Below are positions 25,422 to 31,938 of a DNA stretch of 37,632 nucleotides, one piece after another. The notes beneath the pieces are model-generated. The model saw nothing but the letters and a program-made list of their open reading frames with translations, was not told where the DNA came from and ran no database searches. Each line of letters starts with the position of its first letter. The first letter of the stretch is position 1. The DNA lies in NCBI GenBank assembly GCA_002437585.1, contig DJQM01000061.1, positions 1 through 37,632 on the forward strand. Reading direction: 5' to 3'. The DNA is from Clostridiales bacterium UBA6386 (GTDB taxonomy: Bacteria > Bacillota > Clostridia > Oscillospirales > Oscillospiraceae). Position numbers and translations under genes: made by a program.

Positions 25422-25439
25422 TATGTAGCGTGCTACATA
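25422..25439. promoter_or_regulatory. MarR operator palindrome
   Basis: A perfect 8 bp inverted repeat, TATGTAGC-GT-GCTACATA, between the ribosome site of marR and its -10 box. Size and position are typical of an autoregulatory MarR site. Confidence 0.8.
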
Positions 25440-25465
25440 CTAGCAGATTTTATGAAATATTGCAA
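25437..25465 (-). promoter_or_regulatory. Promoter of the marR-ABC operon
   Basis: TTGCAA and TAGTAT separated by 17 bp on the minus strand, with a TG extended -10. The -10 box overlaps the MarR palindrome by three bases. Confidence 0.65.
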
Positions 25466-25500
25466 TAGGATTCAGAAAGAGTTCACAAATTATTCGAAAT

Positions 25501-25530
25501 TGTATGTTTCCTTCCTCCCGGCACATACTA
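25501..25530 (+). promoter_or_regulatory. Candidate forespore (sigma-G-like) promoter
   Basis: CATACTA, identical to the sigma-G -10 consensus of Bacillus, lies 17 bp after TGTATG, which resembles the sigma-G -35. It points at the 34-codon gene just downstream. Confidence 0.35.
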
Positions 25531-25548
25531 TGCGCGAGGTGAGGAAGC

Positions 25549-25653
25549 ATGAAAGAGGACGAAAAAAAGCCCCTTTCCTGGGAGGCGGCAGACCCCAAGC
25601 CCCCGGTAATCCAGTCCGGAAGGCTTGAAAATCGGATACGGAATGAAAGATAG
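25549..25653 (+). CDS. Candidate 34-residue hydrophilic peptide
   Basis: An ATG preceded by GAGGTGAGG opens a 34-codon frame encoding a charged, Pro-containing, helix-poor peptide (starts MKEDEKKPLSW, ends RLENRIRNER). It has no signal, membrane segment or Cys. I do not recognise a family. The upstream sigma-G-like promoter and the YtvI-like gene elsewhere in the window make a small spore protein possible. The very short distance between predicted transcript start and ribosome site is a point against it. Confidence 0.35.
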   Translation: MKEDEKKPLSWEAADPKPPVIQSGRLENRIRNER

Positions 25654-25677
25654 ACGCGCTGTCTCGTATAGCGCCAG

Positions 25678-25717
25678 TCATTGCAAACCAGCGACCGATG
25701 TCACTGGTTTGCAATCC
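25678..25717. repeat. Dispersed palindromic repeat, copy E
   Basis: A perfect 12 bp inverted repeat, ATTGCAAACCAG and its complement, with a 12-base loop. Opposite orientation to A, C and F. Confidence 0.75.
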
Positions 25718-25882
25718 GCATCTCCAAGCCTTCCCCCGCGGGGAAAGTGGCTCGCGCGTCCCCCGCAAGCACGAGACGGATGAGGGTCACTTGCCTCTCC
25801 CTATGGGAGAGGTGCCCCGGATGGGGCAGAGAGGGCGAATTTTACCCTCTCAGTCACCTCGTGACAGCTCCCCCAGAGTGGG

Positions 25883-25931
25883 AAACGGATTGCCACACCA
25901 GCGTTGCGACGCTGGTTCGCAATGACATGCT
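25883..25931. repeat. Dispersed palindromic repeat, copy F
   Basis: Almost identical to copy C (46 of 49 positions), with a compensatory base-pair change in the stem. Confidence 0.8.
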
Positions 25932-25979
25932 CTATTTATAGTCCACCTAAATATTATAGCGCATTTCAGCAAAAAATAG

Positions 25980-26001
25980 CGGAGCCGAAACTTCGGCTCC
26001 G
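25980..26001 (-). terminator. Terminator of the zinc-ribbon gene
   Basis: A 10 bp GC-rich stem with a two-base loop in the DNA, followed on the minus strand by CTATTTTTTG. Confidence 0.88.
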
Positions 26002-26025
26002 TTATCTTCATGCAATTTTTCCGGC

Positions 26026-26304
26026 TTAGCCGTTGGCGCGCATCTGAGCGAAGCACTCGCTGCAGTACACGGGGCGGTCGGTCTTGGGCTGGAAGGGCAC
26101 CTTGGCCTCGCCGCCGCAGCGGGCGCAGGTCGCGGTGTAGAACTCACGGGGGGCACGGGTGGCGTTCTTGCGAGCGTCACGGCAAGCCTTGCAGCGCTGA
26201 GGCTCGTTCTGGAAGCCCCGCTCCGCGTAGAACTCCTGCTCACCGGCGGTGAACACGAACTCCTTGCCGCACTCCTTGCAAACTAAAGTCTTGTCTTCGT
26301 ACAT
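26026..26304 (-). CDS. Small zinc-ribbon protein with four CxxC motifs
   Basis: A 92-residue protein with two zinc ribbons. The first has CKECGKEFVF and CKACRDARK with the characteristic FTAGEQEFYAERGFQNEP between them; the second has CARCGGEAKVPF and CSECF near the C-terminus. This pattern is widespread in clostridia and usually annotated only as zinc-ribbon domain protein; nucleic-acid or ribosome binding is plausible but unproven. Basic residues between the ribbons fit an RNA contact. The ATG at 26304 has AGAGG upstream. A fully consensus promoter and a roughly 95-base leader suggest strong expression. Confidence 0.85.
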   Translation of the reverse strand: MYEDKTLVCKECGKEFVFTAGEQEFYAERGFQNEPQRCKACRDARKNATRAPREFYTATCARCGGEAKVPFQPKTDRPVYCSECFAQMRANG

Positions 26305-26405
26305 GAAAAATACCTCTCTTCGGTTTGTTGCCCCGTGAAATCCCACCAGAAAATGATATAACGCAGGGTCGTAATAAATTCATGGCAAACACTGCCATAA
26401 TTCGG

Positions 26406-26434
26406 ATTATACACACCTGGGCCGGATTTGTCAA
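26406..26434 (-). promoter_or_regulatory. Consensus promoter of the zinc-ribbon gene
   Basis: TTGACA and TATAAT, both perfect, separated by 17 bp on the minus strand. The leader then starts with a small hairpin, ATGGCA-GTGTT-TGCCAT, at 26383-26399. Confidence 0.9.
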
Positions 26435-26492
26435 TCCTAAATAAAAAATTTTACCAGAATTTTTTCCTCTTTATGCAATTTTCAGAGTTTCC

Positions 26493-27530
26493 TCAGATAC
26501 CAAACTGGGTTTGCCCCTCATAGGGGATGTGCAGGTGGTCATAAGCCTGGGCGGTGACGCACCGGCCTCGCGGCGTTCGGGTCAGGAAGCCCAGCTGCAT
26601 AAGGTACGGCTCATACACGTCTTCCAAGGTCACCGCTTCCTCGCCGATGGTAGCAGCCAGGGTCTCCAGACCCACCGGACCGCCGCTGTAGTTCTGGATG
26701 ATGGCGGTGAGCATCCGCCGGTCGATGTTGTCAAGACCCAGCTTATCTACCTCCAGCCGTTTCAGTGCCAGCTCCGCCGCCTCCTTCGTGATGGTGCCGT
26801 CGCCCATGACCTCGGCAAAATCCCGAACCCGGCGCAGGAACCGGTTAGCGATCCGGGGAGTGCCCCGGCTCCGGGAGGCGATCTCCATGGCTCCCTCCGG
26901 ATCAATGGGCATCCCCAGAATGGTTGCCGACCGGGTGACGATCTTCGCCAGCTCCTCCGGGGTGTACAGCTCCAGCCGCAGATTCACGCCGAACCGATCC
27001 CGCAGAGGGGCGGACAGCTGGCCTGCCCGGGTGGTGGCTCCCACCAGGGTGAATTTGGGCAGATCCAGCCGGATGGAGTTGGCACTGGGGCCTTTGCCCA
27101 CGATGATGTCAATGGCAAAATCCTCCATGGCCGGGTAGAGAATTTCCTCCACCACCCGGTTTAAGCGGTGGATCTCATCGATAAACAGGATGTCTCCCGG
27201 ATTCAGGTTAGTCAGCAGTGCCGCCAGATCCCCGGGCTTTTCGATGGCCGGGCCGGAGGTGACCCGGATGCCCGCCCCCATTTCGTTGGCAATGACCCCG
27301 GCCAGGGTGGTTTTGCCCAGACCCGGAGGACCATAGAGGAGCACATGATCCAGCGGCTCATTGCGCCGCCGGGCGGCTTCAATATAGACGGACAAATTGC
27401 CCTTTGCCTTCTCCTGGCCGGTGTAATCCGCCAGCAGCTTCGGCCGTAGGCCGATTTCCCCGGCGTCCTGAGGCTCAAAAGCCGGGGAAACAATGGGTTC
27501 GTCCAATTCCTGAGAAAATTCCAAGCTCAT
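26493..27530 (-). CDS. ruvB: Holliday junction branch migration ATPase RuvB
   Basis: The 345-residue AAA+ motor that drives branch migration with RuvA. Walker A is YGPPGLGKTTL near residue 63, Walker B LFIDEIHRL near residue 112, sensor GATTRAG near residue 160 and arginine finger region GTPRIANR near residue 220. The C-terminal winged helix ends with GRCVTAQAYDHL. It follows ruvA by 6 bp and closes the operon. No clear terminator follows; the next gene has its own promoter. Confidence 0.97.
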   Translation of the reverse strand: MSLEFSQELDEPIVSPAFEPQDAGEIGLRPKLLADYTGQEKAKGNLSVYIEAARRRNEPLDHVLLYGPPGLGKTTLAGVIANEMGAGIRVTSGPAIEKPGDLAALLTNLNPGDILFIDEIHRLNRVVEEILYPAMEDFAIDIIVGKGPSANSIRLDLPKFTLVGATTRAGQLSAPLRDRFGVNLRLELYTPEELAKIVTRSATILGMPIDPEGAMEIASRSRGTPRIANRFLRRVRDFAEVMGDGTITKEAAELALKRLEVDKLGLDNIDRRMLTAIIQNYSGGPVGLETLAATIGEEAVTLEDVYEPYLMQLGFLTRTPRGRCVTAQAYDHLHIPYEGQTQFGI

Positions 27531-27536
27531 AGTATT

Positions 27537-28142
27537 TTATCCCTTCATGACCATGGCCCGGAGGGCATGGCGCACCATCTCTTCGGTCGTCGCGTTGGGG
27601 TCTGCCCCCTTCAGTGCCAGACTGATCTCCGCGGGAGAATAGCCCAGCTCCTGGAGTGCCGCGCTGGCAAGGGCGGCGTTGCTTCCCTGCTGCGCCGGCG
27701 CAGCGACCCCGGTTCCGGCGGAAAAGTCCAGCTCCATGCCGCTTCCGCCGATCTTGTCCTTCAGCTCCAGGATGATCCGCTGGGCGATTTTCTTGCCGAT
27801 GCCCTGGGCGGCGGTGAGCATTTTCTCGTCCCCGGTCATCACGGCCAGCGTAAAATTCTGGGGGCCGCCGGAGGACAGGATAGCCATGGCGGCCTTGGGT
27901 CCTACGCCGTTGACGGAGGTCAGCAGCTCATAGCACCGCTGCTCCTCCCGGCTGGAAAATCCGTAAAGATCAAAGGCATCCTCCCGGATGGACTCGGTGA
28001 TAAAAAGCCGGGCGTTCTGGTTCAGCTTCAGCTGTCCGGCGGTATAGGCCGTCACCCGGCAGCCATAGCCCACGCCGCCGCAGTCAATGACCGCAAGGCT
28101 CGGCTCCAGGACGGCCACCTTGCCGGATACATAATATAGCAT
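27537..28142 (-). CDS. ruvA: Holliday junction binding protein RuvA
   Basis: The 201-residue tetrameric junction-binding subunit. N-terminal OB fold (LYYVSGKVAVLEPSLAVIDCGGVGYGC), two helix-hairpin-helix motifs (NGVGPKAAMAIL near residue 75 and QGIGKKIAQRII near residue 110) and a C-terminal domain III (SPAEISLALKG) that contacts RuvB. Start ATG at 28142 follows GGAGG by seven bases; an upstream extension to 28217 would overlap ruvC and is rejected. Confidence 0.96.
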   Translation of the reverse strand: MLYYVSGKVAVLEPSLAVIDCGGVGYGCRVTAYTAGQLKLNQNARLFITESIREDAFDLYGFSSREEQRCYELLTSVNGVGPKAAMAILSSGGPQNFTLAVMTGDEKMLTAAQGIGKKIAQRIILELKDKIGGSGMELDFSAGTGVAAPAQQGSNAALASAALQELGYSPAEISLALKGADPNATTEEMVRHALRAMVMKG

Positions 28143-28159
28143 AGAAATTCCTCCAAATG

Positions 28160-28663
28160 TCAGCGGCCTTTGGCCTGAGCCTGGGCAAGCAGAGACGTGC
28201 TGGAGCGGGCGTGGCACAGGGCGATGCCCACCGCGTCCGCCGCGTCGTCGGGCTTGGGGATGGCGGGCAGCTTCAGAAGCCGTTTGGTCATATCCTGCAC
28301 CTGGTGCTTGGTGGCGTTGCCGTAGCCCACCACCGCCTGCTTGACCTGCATGGGCTTGTACTCAAAAATCGGCACCCCCGCCTGCCGGACGGCCAATAAA
28401 ATAACCCCCCGGCTCTGGGCCACGTTGATGCCCGTGGTCACGTTGTGGCCGAAGAACAGCTCTTCGATGGCCACCGCCTCCGGCTGGGACACCCGCAGAA
28501 GCTCCGCCATGTCGTTGTAGATCACTTCCAGCCGCCAGGGAAAATCCGTGTTCGGCGGCGTGGTGATGGCCCCGCAGTTGAGCAATTTATACTGCCCCCG
28601 ACCCGCTTCGATCAGCCCGAAGCCCGTGATGCCGTAGCCCGGATCGATTCCCAAAATCCGCAT
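28160..28663 (-). CDS. ruvC: Holliday junction resolvase RuvC
   Basis: A 167-residue nuclease that cuts the junction. Acidic active site: Asp7 in LGIDPGYG, Glu in AIEELFF near residue 68, and Asp residues in KPDDAADAVGIALCH near residue 140. Its ATG overlaps the stop codon of a 46-residue membrane protein as TAATG. ruvA follows after 17 bp. Confidence 0.96.
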   Translation of the reverse strand: MRILGIDPGYGITGFGLIEAGRGQYKLLNCGAITTPPNTDFPWRLEVIYNDMAELLRVSQPEAVAIEELFFGHNVTTGINVAQSRGVILLAVRQAGVPIFEYKPMQVKQAVVGYGNATKHQVQDMTKRLLKLPAIPKPDDAADAVGIALCHARSSTSLLAQAQAKGR

Positions 28664-28803
28664 TACACGCCACCTCTGGCAATGCTGCCGATCTGCCAGA
28701 TCACAAACAGAATGAACAGCACCAGGCCGATCCTGGCTCCCCAGACCTGCCAGGCAGGCCGTGGCTCATAGGGCTGCTGCTCCAATTCTTCCTTTTCTTC
28801 CAT
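28663..28803 (-). CDS. Small 46-residue membrane protein translationally coupled to ruvC
   Basis: An ATG preceded by GAGGTGAG opens a 46-codon frame whose stop overlaps the ruvC start (TAATG). The protein has an acidic N-terminus (MEEKEELEQQ), a Trp-rich hinge (PAWQVWGARI) and one membrane helix (about residues 24-41), then a short basic-Gly tail. Inside-out topology would place the acidic end in the cytoplasm or outside depending on the single Arg. An extended -10 (TGC-TATGAT) lies 23 bases upstream. I do not recognise the family; small membrane proteins are often missed by gene finders, but the ribosome site, the promoter and the overlap all point to a real gene. Confidence 0.75.
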   Translation of the reverse strand: MEEKEELEQQPYEPRPAWQVWGARIGLVLFILFVIWQIGSIARGGV

Positions 28804-28825
28804 GGGTCACTCACCTCTTGGGGAT

Positions 28826-28831
28826 ATCATA
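28826..28831 (-). promoter_or_regulatory. Extended -10 promoter of the ruv operon
   Basis: TGC-TATGAT on the minus strand, 22 bases before the small membrane protein gene. There is no good -35, so the extended TG is probably important. Confidence 0.55.
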
Positions 28832-28866
28832 GCACATTTGTTTCAAAATTCCTAGTTTTATTTTCC

Positions 28867-28895
28867 TTGTTCCTTTTGAAAAGTTATGGTATGAT
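28867..28895 (+). promoter_or_regulatory. Promoter of the HAD hydrolase gene
   Basis: TTGTTC and TATGAT separated by 17 bp on the plus strand, 25 bases before the start codon. It faces away from the ruv promoter. Confidence 0.5.
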
Positions 28896-28920
28896 ATGCA
28901 AAAGCAAAGGAGAAGTGCCA

Positions 28921-29589
28921 ATGTTGACATTATATAAAGAAAAAGCTCCCGTTTCGGGAGTTCTGTTTGATATGGACGGGCTGGTGGTGGACTCGGAGTG
29001 GATGTACTCCCGGTTCTGGCGGGAGGCCTGCATGGTTTATGGCTTTCCCATGACGAAGGCGCAGTCTCTTCAGATGCGCAGCCTGAACCACACCCTGGGG
29101 CAGAAGAAGCTCCACGCGCTGTTCGGTGAGAAAGCCGACTATGAAACCATCCGGAAAAAGCGGATCGAGCTGATGGATGCCTACGTTCTGGAAAACGGCG
29201 TTGCCCCCAAGCCGGGAATTTTCGAGCTGCTGGACGCTCTGGACGCGCGGCACATTCCCAGAGCCGTGACCAGCTCCTCCCCCCAGACCCGGATTCGGGC
29301 TTACTTGGAGCCTCTGGGGCTGTACCACCGGTTCGGAACCATCGTCACCGCCTATGACGTGCCTCACGGCAAGCCGGAGCCAGACATCTATCTCAAGGGT
29401 GCGCAGGTGCTGGGGCTGACTCCGGGAAGCTGCCTTGCCCTGGAGGACTCCCCCTCCGGAATCCTCTCCGCCAGCCGGGCAGGCTGCCTGAGCGTGGTGA
29501 TCCCCGACCAGGATCAGCCGGATGAAGACACCCTGTCCCGGGTCTACGCCAAGGCGGACAGCCTGACGGACATCATCGGGCTTTTATAA
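28921..29589 (+). CDS. HAD-family hydrolase, beta-phosphoglucomutase-like
   Basis: A 222-residue Rossmann-fold phosphotransferase with a helical cap. Motif I FDMDGLVVDSE near residue 15 has both Asp residues, motif II is TSSSPQTR, the motif III Lys is in HGKPEPDIYLKGA and motif IV is LEDSPSG. This matches subfamily IA (beta-phosphoglucomutase, sugar-phosphate phosphatases). The substrate cannot be assigned. The ATG at 28921 follows AAAGGAG by eight bases; the upstream ATG at 28867 lies in the promoter. Its end overlaps by six bases the end of the convergent pseudouridine synthase gene, so no separate terminator is present. Confidence 0.88.
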   Translation: MLTLYKEKAPVSGVLFDMDGLVVDSEWMYSRFWREACMVYGFPMTKAQSLQMRSLNHTLGQKKLHALFGEKADYETIRKKRIELMDAYVLENGVAPKPGIFELLDALDARHIPRAVTSSSPQTRIRAYLEPLGLYHRFGTIVTAYDVPHGKPEPDIYLKGAQVLGLTPGSCLALEDSPSGILSASRAGCLSVVIPDQDQPDEDTLSRVYAKADSLTDIIGLL

Positions 29590-30441
29590 GGAAGCATCCA
29601 TATCCGACCGCAAAACCATAGGCTTTCTGGTAACGGGATGGGAAAATTCCAGGGTTTTCGCGCAGAGCATCTGATGACCCAGACCCCACCGGGCGGAAAA
29701 GGCCTGGGATTCCTCGCTTCCGTACTGGGGGTCTCCCAGGATAGGAAAGCCCATGTAGGCGCAGTGCACCCGAAGCTGGTGGGTTCTGCCGGTGATGGGT
29801 TGGAGAGCCAGCTTGCTCCAGCCCTCCCCCGCTTCCAGCAGCCGCCACTGGGTCACCGAGGGCTTGCCTTCTGGGTTGACATAACGCAGCAAGCTGGGCT
29901 TTTCCCGCCGGGCAATGGGCGCATCAATCGTGCCGCTCCCCCCCTCCGGCCTGCCGTAAACCAGAGCGTGATAGGTTTTCCTCGCCCCACTTTCCTGAAG
30001 CCGGGCGTGGACGTAGGCGTTTTTCGCCAGCAGCACAATGCCGAAGGTATCCCGATCCAGCCGGGTCATGGGGTGGAAGGCCATTCTCTGGCCGGTTTTC
30101 CGGTAATAGCCCGCCACCAGATTGGCCAGCGTCCCGGTATTTTTCGCCCGGGAAGGGTGGATCAGCATTCCGGCTGGCTTGTCCACCGCCAGAATGGCCT
30201 CGTCCTCATAGAGAATGGACAGCTCCCCCTCCTCCGCCGGATATTCCGGGGTCTCCACAGGAAAGGCCACGGTGATGATGTCCCCGGGCAGCACCCGGTA
30301 ATTGGTACGCTGAGGGGTGCCGTTGACCCGGAGAAAGTCCCCCCATTTGAGCTTGTTCATCAGCCCGGTGGACAGATTCAGCTCCCCCCGGAGGAAGGAA
30401 GAAAGCCGTCCTTCCCGGCTTGCTGTCCATTTCAGTTCCAC
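29584..30441 (-). CDS. RluA-family pseudouridine synthase
   Basis: Converts uridine to pseudouridine in rRNA or tRNA. N-terminal S4 RNA-binding domain (about residues 10-60), then the catalytic domain with RLDRDTFGIVLLAKN, whose central Asp is the nucleophile, and GRTHQLRVH near residue 225. About 285 residues, typical for RluD/YlyB-like enzymes; which uridine it modifies is not evident. The first frame codon is GTG at 30450, but the GGGGGTGA ribosome site lies on top of it, so GTG at 30441 is the better start. Confidence 0.9.
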   Translation of the reverse strand: MELKWTASREGRLSSFLRGELNLSTGLMNKLKWGDFLRVNGTPQRTNYRVLPGDIITVAFPVETPEYPAEEGELSILYEDEAILAVDKPAGMLIHPSRAKNTGTLANLVAGYYRKTGQRMAFHPMTRLDRDTFGIVLLAKNAYVHARLQESGARKTYHALVYGRPEGGSGTIDAPIARREKPSLLRYVNPEGKPSVTQWRLLEAGEGWSKLALQPITGRTHQLRVHCAYMGFPILGDPQYGSEESQAFSARWGLGHQMLCAKTLEFSHPVTRKPMVLRSDMDASL

Positions 30442-30522
30442 ATTTTTCACCCCCCAACCGATTTCAGGTCGATACCCTCATCGACCCCTACAAACGGATT
30501 ACGGCACCCTTACACAGAAAAC

Positions 30523-30549
30523 GACCCTGTCGGAATCCCCGACAGGGTC
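30523..30549 (-). terminator. Terminator of the infC-rpmI-rplT operon
   Basis: A perfect 11 bp stem with a five-base loop, followed on the minus strand by GTTTTC, 9 bp beyond the rplT stop codon. Confidence 0.85.
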
Positions 30550-30557
30550 TTGCTTTC

Positions 30558-30914
30558 TTAGTTCAGAGCAGCCTTGGCCTTGGCGACCACAGCGGCGAAC
30601 GCGGCGGTGTCCTGGATTGCCATCTCGGACAGGCTCTTCCGGTTCATCTCGATGCCGGCCTTCTTCACACCGTTCATGAAGGTGGAATAGTTCATGCCGT
30701 AGGGAGCCACGGACGCGCTGATCCGGGCGATCCACAGGCGGCGGTAATCACGCTTCTTCTGCTTGCGACCCTTGAAAGCGTAGTTGCCGGACTTCATGAC
30801 CTGCTGCTTGGCCATCTTGAAGTGCTTGGACTTGGAACCCCAGTAGCCCTTGGCCAGCTTCAGGGTAGCGTTTCTTCTCTTGCGCGTCATCATCGCGCCT
30901 TTTACTCTTGCCAT
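30558..30914 (-). CDS. rplT: 50S ribosomal protein L20
   Basis: A 118-residue, very basic 23S rRNA-binding protein, needed early in 50S assembly. Shows the standard start ARVKGAMMTRKRRN and the globular part with RLWIARI and YSTFMNGVKKAG. In Firmicutes L20 also binds its own leader to shut off the operon; the attenuator at 31722-31741 fits that. 22 bp after rpmI, with AAGGAGG upstream. Confidence 0.98.
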   Translation of the reverse strand: MARVKGAMMTRKRRNATLKLAKGYWGSKSKHFKMAKQQVMKSGNYAFKGRKQKKRDYRRLWIARISASVAPYGMNYSTFMNGVKKAGIEMNRKSLSEMAIQDTAAFAAVVAKAKAALN

Positions 30915-30936
30915 TTCTCAGTATCCTCCTTCTGCC

Positions 30937-31134
30937 TTACTTGTAGGGAATCATTTCCTTGATGGCGCTGACATTGGTCTGGTCAGCGTAAGCGGTTGCG
31001 CGCAGATGGCGGGTACGCTTGGTGGTCTTCTTGGTCAGGATGTGGCTCTTGAAAGCGCGGGCTCTCTTAACCTTACCGCTGGCGGTCAGGTTGAATCTCT
31101 TCTTAGCACCGCTATGGGTCTTCAGCTTGGGCAT
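30937..31134 (-). CDS. rpmI: 50S ribosomal protein L35
   Basis: A 65-residue basic protein with the family pattern PKLKTHSGAKKRF, KRARAFKSHIL and KTTKRTRHLR. AAGGAG lies eight bases before the ATG. It sits between infC and rplT in the conserved order. Confidence 0.98.
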   Translation of the reverse strand: MPKLKTHSGAKKRFNLTASGKVKRARAFKSHILTKKTTKRTRHLRATAYADQTNVSAIKEMIPYK

Positions 31135-31173
31135 AGGTGGTTCTCCTTCCGATTCTCTTTGGTAATGAATGAC

Positions 31174-31692
31174 TTACTTGCTATTTCTGGGGGTCAGGAA
31201 AATCGCCATGAAGCGACCTTCCAGCTTGGGGCTCTTTTCCATGCCGGCGATCTCCGCGCAGCTGGCGGCAAAGTCCAGGAGCAGCTTCTCACCAATGTTG
31301 GTATGAGCCATCTCGCGGCCGCGGAAGCGGACGCTGACCTTCACCCGATTGCCGTCTGCCAGGAACTTCTGAGCAGCCTTGATCTTGGTGTTCAGGTCAT
31401 TGGTGTCGATGCTGGGGCTCATGCGGATCTCCTTGATTTCCACAACCCGCTGGTTCTTTCTGGCATCCTTCTCCCGCTTCTTCTGATCGTAGCAGAATTT
31501 GGAATAGTCCATGATTTTGCAGACGGGGGGAACCGCGTTGGGAGAAATCTTCACCAGATCCATGCCCTGCTCCTCTGCCATGGCGTTGGCCGCGGCGGAA
31601 GAGACGATTCCCAGCTGGGCACCGTCGGCACCGATCAGGCGGACTTCCTTGTCCCGGATCTCCTCATTGAGCTGATGGTCTAACTTTGCGAT
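31174..31692 (-). CDS. infC: Translation initiation factor IF-3, with a probable ATC start codon
   Basis: Binds the 30S subunit and checks the start codon. N-domain has LNEEIRDKEVRLIGADG, the linker is basic (DQKKREKDARKNQ), and the C-domain carries VKVSVRFRGREMAHTNIGEKLL. No ATG, GTG or TTG is correctly placed; GGAGG lies eight bases before an ATC at 31692, which gives a 172-residue protein of normal length. The ATGs further upstream (31761, 31743) lie in the leader hairpin. A rare start codon allows IF-3 to repress its own translation, known for the ATT of Escherichia coli infC. Confidence 0.95.
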   Translation of the reverse strand: MAKLDHQLNEEIRDKEVRLIGADGAQLGIVSSAAANAMAEEQGMDLVKISPNAVPPVCKIMDYSKFCYDQKKREKDARKNQRVVEIKEIRMSPSIDTNDLNTKIKAAQKFLADGNRVKVSVRFRGREMAHTNIGEKLLLDFAASCAEIAGMEKSPKLEGRFMAIFLTPRNSK

Positions 31693-31831
31693 GGTAAGCA
31701 CCTCCAAATAAACAACAAAAAGCGGATGCCAAAGCATCCGCATAATTCCTGAATGTCCCAAAAAGGGGGACGGGAATATGAACCGTTTCGCATAGCTTAC
31801 GGTGAGGCGGATGTTCAGCCTTCTTGATTAC
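31693..31831 (-). promoter_or_regulatory. infC leader with L20-type transcription attenuator
   Basis: The 139-base leader ends with a terminator, GCGGATGC-loop-GCATCCGC at 31722-31741, followed by TTTTTGTTGTTT. Earlier in the leader, at 31807-31813, a CATCCGC segment can pair with the first arm of the terminator instead. Terminator and antiterminator therefore exclude each other, as in the Bacillus infC leader where L20 controls the choice. Confidence 0.82.
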
Positions 31832-31837
31832 CTGTGC

Positions 31838-31866
31838 ATTTTAGCACAGCTGCCCCTCATTGTCAA
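31838..31866 (-). promoter_or_regulatory. Promoter of infC-rpmI-rplT
   Basis: A perfect TTGACA and TAAAAT separated by 17 bp, with a TG extended -10, on the minus strand. Predicted start near 31831. Confidence 0.85.
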
Positions 31867-31894
31867 GGGGTATTTTTTGATTTTTCGGGCAGAG

Positions 31895-31927
31895 AATCCG
31901 CCAGTGCCTGCCCGGCACTGGCGGATT
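31895..31927. terminator. Terminator between the caspase-like gene and infC
   Basis: A perfect 14 bp stem with a five-base loop, 11 bp beyond the stop codon of the caspase-like gene. On the minus strand no U tract follows; on the plus strand TTTTTG follows. Confidence 0.7.
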
Positions 31928-31938
31928 TTTGTAAGAAC

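Larger units (their letters stand above)
25654..25979. repeat. Composite repeat island
   Basis: No gene. Between palindromic copies E (25678) and F (25883) lie several smaller inverted repeats: CCCCGCGGGG-type at about 25735, TCTCCC-TA-TGGGAGA near 25797, and GTCAC-CTC-GTGAC near 25853. Together they form about 250 bp of stacked hairpins. Confidence 0.6.

Noticed and set aside
31693..31761. N-terminal extension of IF-3 to an upstream ATG
   Set aside because: The extension would be encoded by the attenuator hairpin and its U tract, and no ribosome site precedes that ATG.
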